Source of the DNA: Glandiceps talaboti
Taxonomy: Eukaryota; Hemichordata; Enteropneusta; Spengelidae
Direction: 5' to 3'
DNA length: 62,000 nucleotides
Assembly: GCF_964340395.1 (NCBI RefSeq)
Contig: NC_135568.1
Coordinates: 8,113,780 to 8,175,779, forward strand
Part shown: positions 23,703 to 33,207 of the stretch, piece after piece
How positions within the stretch are numbered: the stretch's first letter is position 1
Layout of the letters: the number at the start of each line of letters is the position of its first letter
Notes under the pieces: generated by a model
What the model was told of the DNA's origin: nothing
Databases searched by the model: none
What the model saw: only the letters and a program-made list of their open reading frames with translations
Translations under genes and position numbers: made by a program

Positions 23703-23763
23703 CAGTGCAGTAAGGTCGTATCTGCTAAGCAATTGCATAGGCAGATACGACCTTACTGCACTG
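23703..23763. other. Perfect 23-bp inverted repeat with 15-nt loop
   Basis: CAGTGCAGTAAGGTCGTATC plus TGC at 23703-23725 pairs exactly with 23741-23763; flanking GCG/CGC-like bases extend it with one mismatch. The size is compatible with a small hairpin RNA or a very short foldback element. I do not recognise it as a known microRNA. Confidence 0.55.
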
Positions 23764-24304
23764 ATGCGATGATTTTATGTAAAACATTTTCATTCTTTAT
23801 TTTGTAAAAAAAAAATGTGTGAAGCAAATATAAGTCAGGAGTATATTTTTACACTTGATGTGGATTCCATAAACGATGATGACAAACAGTAAAACACTTC
23901 ACTTGACTGCTACTAGTTGTACAATATTTACTGACTGGAATGGCATAATGTGTTCTTGAGTTCAATGACACTGGAATTCTGAAGTAGATAATAAAATAAT
24001 ACCCACAGTAGCAAATCTTTCTGGGACATTCTTAAACAGAGTAACAAATTTTAAAGATTTTACAGTAAATATAGAAACAATTTGAACAAGAACACGGAAT
24101 TAAGTAGCAAATATGTAAAAATGATGATAATTAATTCTCCTAAGTCACATTTTTACAATGTTTCATCATTCACCGTGAGCATCATTTTTGAAATATTTTG
24201 TAGAAAATGATAGACGTTATTCCAGAATGACAGTTTCCTTTTTGTTTTGTAGGTTTTTACTATGATTCTGTTTTATTTGTTTGAGATTCTACAGTACTTG
24301 GTGT

Positions 24305-24590
24305 ATAAAATCATGACCATATATGGTTAAATTGAAACTGGCACAGTAATGACCATATATGGTTAAATTGAAACTGGCACAGTAATGACCATATATGGTT
24401 ATATTGAAACTGGCACAGTAATGACCATATATGGTTAAATTGAAACTGCCACAGTAATGACCATATATGGTTAAATTGAAACTGGCACAGTAATGACCAT
24501 ATATGGTTAAATTGAAACTGGCACAGTAATGACCATATATGGTTAAATTGAAACTGGCACAGTAATGACCATATATGGTTACACTCAATC
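24305..24590. repeat. 36-bp minisatellite, eight units each with CArG box CCATATATGG
   Basis: CCATATATGG at 24317, 24353, 24389, 24425, 24461, 24497, 24533 and 24569, exactly 36 bp apart. Units otherwise read TTAAATTGAAACTGGCACAG. CC(A/T)6GG is the SRF/MADS-box consensus. Because 36 is a multiple of 3 there are spurious long open frames. Confidence 0.95.
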
Positions 24591-24807
24591 TGATTAAATT
24601 CTGAGGGTAAATATGACTTGATTTCTTTATATACCTCTATTTCTTTCATTTTAATTTCCGTTTGTTTTCAATTTTATTGTTCCAAGTTTGAGTGCTTTCG
24701 GCATTCACTCCTGGAACAACAAAACCAGAAAAAAATAACAGAAAAGGAGGTAAATACAAAAATCGATTTCACAACATCAGATTTTAATCCGATGGGTTAC
24801 ACTATAA

Positions 24808-25030
24808 TTGTACACAATAATGACCATATATGGTTGTACTGTAATCGGTGTAGGTTATGACCATATATAGTTACACTGTAATTGGTGTAAAGTAGACCAT
24901 ATATGGTTGTACTGTAATTGGTGTAAAATGTTATGACCATATATGGCCGTACTGTAATTGGTGTAAAAAGTTATGACCATATATGGTTGTACTGTAATTG
25001 GAGTACAAATTTATAACTATATATGGTTTG
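24808..25030. repeat. Second CArG-box minisatellite, related 36-40-bp units
   Basis: CCATATATGG at 24824, 24897, 24937 and 24977, plus degenerate CCATATATAG (24861) and CTATATATGG (25017). Unit remainder is TTGTACTGTAATTGGTGTAA. Confidence 0.9.
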
Positions 25031-25863
25031 CTGTATTTCAATCTTAGCTCGTACAAAGTATTTCTGTACACATGACATTTTGGCGGTATGATTCTAATAT
25101 TTCACACCAATCAATGACAAGAATGTATGCCTCAAATTGCCTATCTTCTTTGAAATTAACAACAGGATTCATTTGTCCATACAATGTAGGTCACACAGAC
25201 AAATTCTGTTCAGTATTAGGCCGGAAAAGTCATGATTCTCATTTATTTATGTGTTTCTCATGTTTTCGAATAAAATTACTGAAATCTCGCATGAGTGAAA
25301 TTTTGAGTAATTGCATAACATCATGACTCATGATTGGACGCTTCTGTGTAAAAAAAAGTTTTGTGATGTTCACGATTTACGAGAAGTGAATATTGCAGAC
25401 ATATTTTCATAACGAGGTGTCTTTTGTTACCTGTCATCTGATTCAAAAGGTCACCTAATTCGGGTCAGATTTCGTCTGCCTGTTGCTATGGGGTGAAAGT
25501 TGTGACTGTATTAAAACACAATGCTTCACCATGATTGGTCTTTGCACTTGTCAATCATTCACACAATTAGCATAATTACTGGTACCAATTCACCACCGAT
25601 GAAAACAGAAGAGTCCTGTCATGATTTTGATAAAAACGATGTTATGCAATCATGCGAAATTTCAGTCACACAAGATTTTTACTTTCAAACATCAGAATTG
25701 AGGAAAAAAATGCATATATAAATCAAAATCATCACTTTGCCAGTCTAGGTTCAACATGTGTATGTTGCCAAACAAATGAATCCAAATTCATATAAATAGC
25801 GCCCTCTATCATTAAGTTTTCTGCAACTGTTGAATTGTCTACCCATTAGCCAGGATGCATTTG

Positions 25864-25911
25864 ATTTGCATATTCATACTTTGATTTGCATGTTCATGAT
25901 TAGATTTGCAT
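25864..25911. promoter_or_regulatory. Three ATTTGCAT octamers at exact 20-bp spacing
   Basis: ATTTGCAT (reverse of the POU octamer ATGCAAAT) at 25864, 25884 and 25904, in a short tandem repeat with TTCATA linkers. Further octamers are at 26377 and 26430. Confidence 0.45.
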
Positions 25912-26767
25912 ATTTATGATTTCTCATGATTAAAATGTCATTATTGCTAATTAATAATAATTACGATTATTTAAGTAAAATATTTATCATCTCAACCTCT
26001 CTGGGGACATAAATTTTATTCAAATATGCAGACAGCTTGGGTAGTCTCTTTGTGGGTGGCCTAATACAAAGTGTATCAAAAGAGATAAACACATTTCAAG
26101 ATGTACATTTGTTTTCCACCATAGAAAAAAATCCTTTAAACTGATAGGTCATTCACAATTTTACTCGCATCATACTTTGTCATTTTAAAATTTGTCCTTC
26201 CTTCCTTCATGCGTATCTTAATGCAAAACTACTGTCAGCCATTTTGGAATCATTCTCCCATCCGCCATTTTGTAATCAATATGTCGTCTGCCATTTTGTA
26301 ATTCATAATCTATGTGAAATCAAGCCAATCATGGTTTGTGATTTCTAAACATGATAGTGATCAATAAATCATACCCATGCAAATCAAAAGACGACATTAC
26401 TGCAAAGCTTGAAGCAGCCTTTCTTGAATATGCAAATTATGACCTGCAGATTCTAAGTTATAATCTAAAACAGGAAGTTGAGAGGCTAGAGTGTAAAGAG
26501 ATCAGTTGTGAATGGTCTGCAATAAAATTGGTCGACTTAGAATTGTATTTCAAGTTAATGGTATCATCAAACTAGTTATTTTGATATACTTTTTCTAGAG
26601 ACAGGAAAATTGTTTCAAAAAAGTAGATAATAACTTCTCTTTATGATCTTTTTCTGTATAATAACTTCTCTGTGATAGCCACATTCTCTTGGAATACAGG
26701 TTTGAGGCAAGTCAACAAAATTTTCCATTAAAACGATAGGATTTTTTAAATGCATCCCCACCATTAC

Positions 26768-26822
26768 CATTAGAGGGCGCTATTCAAACAAAGTAATCGT
26801 AAATTTAGTCAACAGGGGGCGC
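26768..26822 (+). promoter_or_regulatory. Tandem pair of CTCF-like motifs
   Basis: CCATTAGAGGGCGC (26768-26781) and TCAACAGGGGGCGC (26809-26822), both followed by TATTCA, fit the bilaterian CTCF core with one or two mismatches. An oppositely oriented AGAGGGCGCT occurs at about 25798-25807. Confidence 0.35.
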
Positions 26823-27896
26823 TATTCATTTGAAAATTGATTTGACCTGAACTTTTCCACCATATTATATCTACAAGCCTACAGCAATGACAGTTGTTGA
26901 AGAGACAAGTGAAGTGAGCTGAGGTACTCGTCAAATACTACAAAATAAACAATTTTTAACTACATTTTTCATTGAGTTCATACATTGTATCAAATTATCT
27001 CGACACCGATCCCCTTCGATTTATATTTATACAAAATTATGTTTTTATAATACAAAAAAAAATGACTTCATATAATACCGTACTTAGCATGGAAACAATT
27101 CATACAATAAATTTTACATCATAATTTCAAAATTATCATATGAGAATCACTGACCAATCAGACTGACAGTATTTTTAAAAATTGCAGAATGTAAACTTGA
27201 TTGGTTAAAAAAATGCCTCATGCTATGAATAATTCATGAAAAAATTCCATATATGGAAATACTGATAAAACCAAGAAGACGTCACCAAAAAAGCAATGAT
27301 GAGCAGTATGCAAAAATAAGCATTAATATACACAGATATTGATTCTTTTGTTTTTATATTCCTAGAAGTCCTGAAACTAGTCACTGCTTGGGTTTCAAAA
27401 TGCCGTTATATTGGACTGATACACAAAATACCATTTTCCACTTCTCCAATAAATGTTAGTTGAGAAATCAACCACACTGGAATCCAACAAGTTTGTGTGA
27501 TCATTTGTTTGCACAATATTCGTCGTTTACATCCATTGTTTAACATTCGTTCCTGGGTCTCCATGACAACAAGCTGACCAGGGTTGTAAGGCAGTGGTCC
27601 TCTTCATACTCCAACCACACATACTTTTCTACCAATTTTCAAAAGACTCCAGGGCTTTAATAGTTCCATATTTGATTTAAAAAACAACATAGAAATTGCT
27701 CTGGAATCACAAAATGCGTACCAAAAGTGGACAATGTTTTGCTCCTTGTAACTTTCCTTTGATCAAATCTGCAGCATTTTACACAGTAGACATCATATCT
27801 TATCAATTAATCATTTGCACATTCACAGGCAGTACATTCACCATATATTTCCAGTGCGTAATTTACAGCAGCAACATTCAGTTTGCTGATTATCAA

Positions 27897-28137
27897 TCAC
27901 TCAGTTACCAAGGAGACAGTAACAAATGGATGTCTTAACAACTCTGCAGCACTAGGTCTGTCCTCTGGAATCTTACTAAAAATGAGTTTTAGGAAGTCTC
28001 TGGCGTCCTCTGACACGTAATGTGGCAAATCTGGTTGTGTTTGCTGTGTTGCAATTTTAAAAATGGCAGCCATGGCTTCAAATTCAGCCCAGGGTGGGTT
28101 CTTTGTAAACATTTCTACAACGGTACAACCAATGCTC
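27897..28137 (-). CDS. MAP3K2/3: Kinase last exon: C-lobe, stop TGA
   Basis: 241 bp. [50 protein letters not shown], ending SLVTE and TGA at 27899-27897. The C-terminal tail is a few residues longer than in vertebrates. Confidence 0.95.
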
Positions 28138-31100
28138 CTACAATCAAACAAAAAAAAATTATCAGAAAATTACAAGGCTATGGAAAGATACAACTGTGGA
28201 AATCACGCTATAGGCAAACTAAGATACAACTATGGAAATCAAGCTATAGGCAAACTAAGATACAACTATGGAAATCAAGCTATGGAAAGATACAACTAGG
28301 AAATCAAGCTATAGGCAAACTAAGATACAACTATGGAAATCAAGCTATAGGCAAACTAAGATACAACTATGGAAATCAAGCTATAGGCAAACTAAGATAC
28401 AACTATGGAAATCAAGCTATAGGCAAACTAAGATACAACTATGGAAATCAAGCTATAGGCAAACTAAGATACAACTATGGAAATCAAGCTATAGGCAAAC
28501 TAAGATACAACTATGGAAATCAAGCTATAGGCAAACTAAGATAAGCACAAACTAAAACTACAGCTGATATAAGCTATCGATGGAAATTGATGTAGTTACA
28601 CTCACAGTGGGGTGGCATATCTGATAGCAAATTTTAAATGCTTAACCCTTTAATGACTTGGTTTCTGTAACTCTATGTAATTACACCCTATATATAGGGT
28701 ATCAGGCTTTAATGACTTGGTTTCTGTAACTCTATGTAATTACACCCTAAATATAGGGTATCAGGCTTTAATGACTTGGTTTCTGTGTCTTTACATAATT
28801 AAAAGAATTGCGTAAAAAGTTTGTTATCGTACGTACAACGACATACATTTCACATATATCTTTAATGATTTGAAATTTATATTGAGTTAAAAACAAGGAC
28901 TGGTATATGTTACTTCACATTGTTTTTACAAGTAGAAAAACATACTAAATTTGTTTTATAAATTAAATTTCCAAAAACAAATACCCAATTCTCATTCATA
29001 TGATCACTTTAATATTTCGTAAGACATAGAGTTAACGTACCAAACATCTGCCTTTCTTCCGTAGCCTTCACCATTGATTACTTCTGGACTCATCCAGTTA
29101 GGTGTACCTGTGACAGACTTCATACCATTCAATGTGCAAATTGTTTGTAGCCTTTTAGATGCACCAAAGTCAGCTAATTTGACATTACCCACAGCATCTC
29201 GTAAAATATTTGCACCTACAAACGAAAACGTGTAGTCTGTTAATCTATATTAATTTAGCCAAAAGCCTTGTCTTGGTGTTAGTATCTCAAGAAGCTCTCT
29301 ACACCAAAAACTGTCTTGGTGTTACAATCTCAAGAAGCTCTCTACACCAATCTGAAATCTAAAAGTTTTAACATTGATAGAACAGAAATCTATTTTGAAG
29401 TGAAAATACCACCTGTGCTGTAACTTACTGTTGATAACCTGTGTACAATATGACACCCCCCCTTCCCCCTCCCCATCCCCTTTGATAAGTTATGTAGAAA
29501 TAATGATTCTAACATTTGATATCACATGTAAAATGACTCCCTAACTTATTTTTCATATCCCTATGTGCAACATGACTCTCTAACTTACTGTTTATATCCT
29601 TATGTGCAACATGATTCCCTAACTTACTTTTGATGTCCAATGACTCCTTAACTTACCTTTGATATCCCTATGTACAATATGATTTGAATGAAGATACGCA
29701 GCGCCCTCTAGGATTTGTTTGGTGTATTTCCTTGTAACAGCTTCAGTCAATGGTCCATACTGTTTTAATTCATCTTTTACTGACCCCTGTATAGAGTAAT
29801 ATAAAGACAGTTGAATTCTCTGTCAAACTAACTTTGACTAACTTTTAAAAAATTAAGTATTATGATTCATTGTGGATGTTAACTTGTACCGTACCCCTGG
29901 CACCCAGAGTTGCACTTCTCTGAAGCACTTTACATAACACAGCTTTGCTTAGGGACGATCAAACACACAAACAATATCAACCAGCTCAATAAACAAACTT
30001 CGTTCGTTAAAGGGGGCGGGAGTCTGGTGTCAATGTGATTGCTGAACTTCATTTTCACACTTCTAACCAAATTTTGAAAACTTTCACACCTTCAATGATA
30101 ACAAGGTCTGTATTTAATATTGAGATGTTGATAAGTTGATTACAATTTACTTCTAATGTGATATACTACAGTGCTGGGTTTCCGGTAGTATTTTAATGTG
30201 TTTACAATCATGTTTTCACATCATATCGATCGATGGTAGTGGTGTGACCGCTACAATTTTCATCATGGTTTTACATCATACATGTATATAAACTTGTCAA
30301 TGTCACATTTGTGGACATTCGTTTATGGGGGAGGGGGCGGTGACTCTGTCCTAAATGAACTAAGTTTACTTAATGAGCTTGCCAGACATTGTGCAATTGT
30401 CCCTTACATGTTACATACATGTAAGTTACATAAAACAAGTTTGTTACATAACAAAGTTTTGCACCTATCCCCCTCATTGCTTTTACATGGAACATAAGTT
30501 ACATAACACAGCTTTTGCTTAGAACATATTATGTTATATAGTCTGGATGCCAATGTGGTTTCTAACTAAACCATGTCTGGGCAAAGTCCCTCAATCAGCA
30601 CAAAAAGTTGTTTGTCCAATCAGTGAACCCCAACTATTATAGTGACATAAACAGTGTATAAGTAGCATCCTGAGCTTGACAAATATACCATATTTAGACA
30701 TTACATAACTGCCCCTGTAGACACTAAATTTATGAGGGACTGTGTTATCGGTTAGAATTTTGTGATTGATTAACAAAGACATGATGTTAATGACTATGTG
30801 CGTGGATGTGGATGAAATTTAAATTACATCTCATGCAACTCAGGACTTCTACAGTAATGACTTTGACTATACCATGAGGAATCAATTATAGCGATACCGT
30901 ATCGGAATATGTTATATAAGACTCACCCCAGGCATAAGTTCCATAAATATTGATAAAGTCTTCTCATCTTCACTACATCCAAAATATTGTACTATCCTTT
31001 CATGTTGAAGATTTTTTAATAATTCTATTTCAACTTTTAATGCTTTTACTTCCTGCAAAGAAATTAAAATCATAATAAGGTCAGTTTGTTTTAATTTATC

Positions 31101-33107
31101 ACTTTCCAACACTATGCACAAAGTGCTTTATACAATCTCTAAAAAAATACTGGTGCATTTGCTTGCTTGCTAGTAACCACTCGTAAGCTCCAAGTAGCAA
31201 GTGGTTAGGGGCGAGATCAATAGTTCAATGTTGGATAAAAAACTAAATTCTAATACTTCAGACCCTCCCGCTCCCCCAACTAAATTCATCTTAATTAGCC
31301 AAAATTGAAAATTGCTTCAAACCACACAATCGATTTCAAATCAGTTCATAGTAGTATGTAGTGCTATGAATATAAAGCCAGTATGTAGTGAGTAAAAATA
31401 ATAGTTCTTTTGTTGACACAGGACTTTATTTTAATGCCATGTATTTTTTTTATACAGCAAAAATTTTTCCCTTTCTCAATTTGATATTTTTTAAAGAAAT
31501 ATTTGTATTTAGGGGTACAAAACAGAGTAAAATTGATCTGTAGGATTCGAGTCTAGATAGATAGAGGCTTACCTTTCTCGCTACTTCTGAGCTGTCTCTT
31601 TCTAATTGTACTTGTTTTACGGCTAATTCTCTGCCTGTATCAGCATCATAACATATGTAGACTTGACCAAAAGCACCCTGGCCAACTAGTCGACCACGCC
31701 TCCAATTAATAGGCGCTCTTGGTGCTGCAAATACGAATATCAAATCAATTAAATAATTGAATATTAATGAGCAATTGTCTGAAGGAAGTAAATCAATTAC
31801 AACTGTCTGTCAATTCGTGATGGATTACTACTGACATGCACCGTTTACCATTCCCCCAGATGCAGTGAGTGGTGTTGATTGTAGTAATAGTAACTTGTAC
31901 TGTATAGGAACTAGAGTGATGGTAGAACTGCATGCAATGTAAAGACAGCATATTATACCTCCAAATCAATACCCACATAATAATCTATTTTCTGAACTTG
32001 TCCACACAACAATGTGTTTTCTTATTTACAGTATTTAGCATTATAAACTTGTGGAATATTGCGGGAGTTCTTTGCAAGTGTAACATACAGTATAAAGCAA
32101 TGCCATCGATGATCTGATGGAAGGCGTATGGTTGATGGGTGAGGAAAGCATTAGTATGGTGTAAATGAACACACTTTTGCACAGCATCGAAAAAAAAAAG
32201 TTTGATAGTGAAGATAGATAGATGTAATGGTGGTTATTTGGCAGTAGATAGATGGAATGCATTATGTAAAATAATAAATAAAGAGACACTTGTCCAGAAC
32301 AGAAAAGAACGGAACAGAAACAGAACAGCATCTAGTCTAAATACCACACAGTTTATTGATCCTTTCACCCCTCCATGTGCAGTGACAATGGTTTAACCCC
32401 ATTGCTTACATGCTTATACAGGACATACAAAAGGGAAACAGAGGAGGTAGGTGAAAGGGTTAACAAACAAGTGGACTCTACACTACATTTTGATGTTTTT
32501 TTGGGGGGACTGCATTGACCTACATTTGGCGTTTTCTTTGAGACTAAGATCTTGTAAGGTTTTCATAAGTTGTAGGTCACTGTTTCTGCGTTCCATTTTT
32601 TCTAAAGCGTCGATATCAGCACCAATACCACTACTACTACTGCTCTTACTGAGTGATCCACTGCCTTGTGGACTGAACTGTTGATCTCTTCGTATTGCTG
32701 TGGGACTTGGTGCGGGAGGATGACGAATTGGAAATGTTCTCCTGCCTACAAAACGTAACGTACATAATTATATATATACCAGAGATTACTTGCATTGGTG
32801 TGCATACATACTAGTGGTATTTGAACTTCTACGCTCGTGAAACTACAGACACAAAGAACACTTGAAAATAATAATGGGGTTGTCATATTGCATAGAACTA
32901 TGTGTCTATATATATAATAACATTCAGTACATCTTACCATCACCATAGTCTCTCATATAGGATTGTTGTTTATGTATTCTTGGATATGTACCACCCTTTC
33001 CAGCCTTCTCACCATTACTATACTGGATATCACCTGATGTAAAGTCATCGTAACTATTACTCTTTGCACGGAATGTCCGCCCAGTCACACTGCAAAGGAT
33101 AAACAAT

Positions 33108-33153
<46 letters not shown>

Positions 33154-33155
33154 CG

Positions 33156-33207
<52 letters not shown>

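Larger units (their letters stand above)
22301..24300. other. Intergenic DNA with element relics
   Basis: No gene is seen. It holds a triple AGGTCA direct repeat (22795-22814), a probable relic of MITE family C (about 23094-23426), a relic end resembling MITE family A near 23040-23082, and a perfect hairpin (23703-23763). Confidence 0.5.
25031..27896. other. Noncoding DNA downstream of the kinase gene (includes its 3'UTR)
   Basis: No conserved coding segment. The kinase 3'UTR occupies the right end; its limit is unclear. Minus-strand ATTAAA occurs at 27656-27661, and AATAAA at about 26011-26016. Also present are octamer motifs, CTCF-like motifs, and a palindromic TTCCATATATGGAA with a CArG core at 27247. 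Confidence 0.45.

Noticed and set aside
24289-24649. 99- and 112-codon minus-strand frames in the CArG minisatellite
   Set aside because: The 36-bp unit is divisible by three, so frames stay open automatically; the peptides are pure repeats.
26351-26575. 74-codon plus-strand frame MIVINKSYPC...
   Set aside because: Complex sequence but isolated, short, in noncoding AT-rich DNA, with no family resemblance; kept out for lack of support.
28020-28555. 174-codon plus-strand frame antisense to the last kinase exon
   Set aside because: Most of it is a 36-bp repeat translation and the rest is antisense to a real exon.
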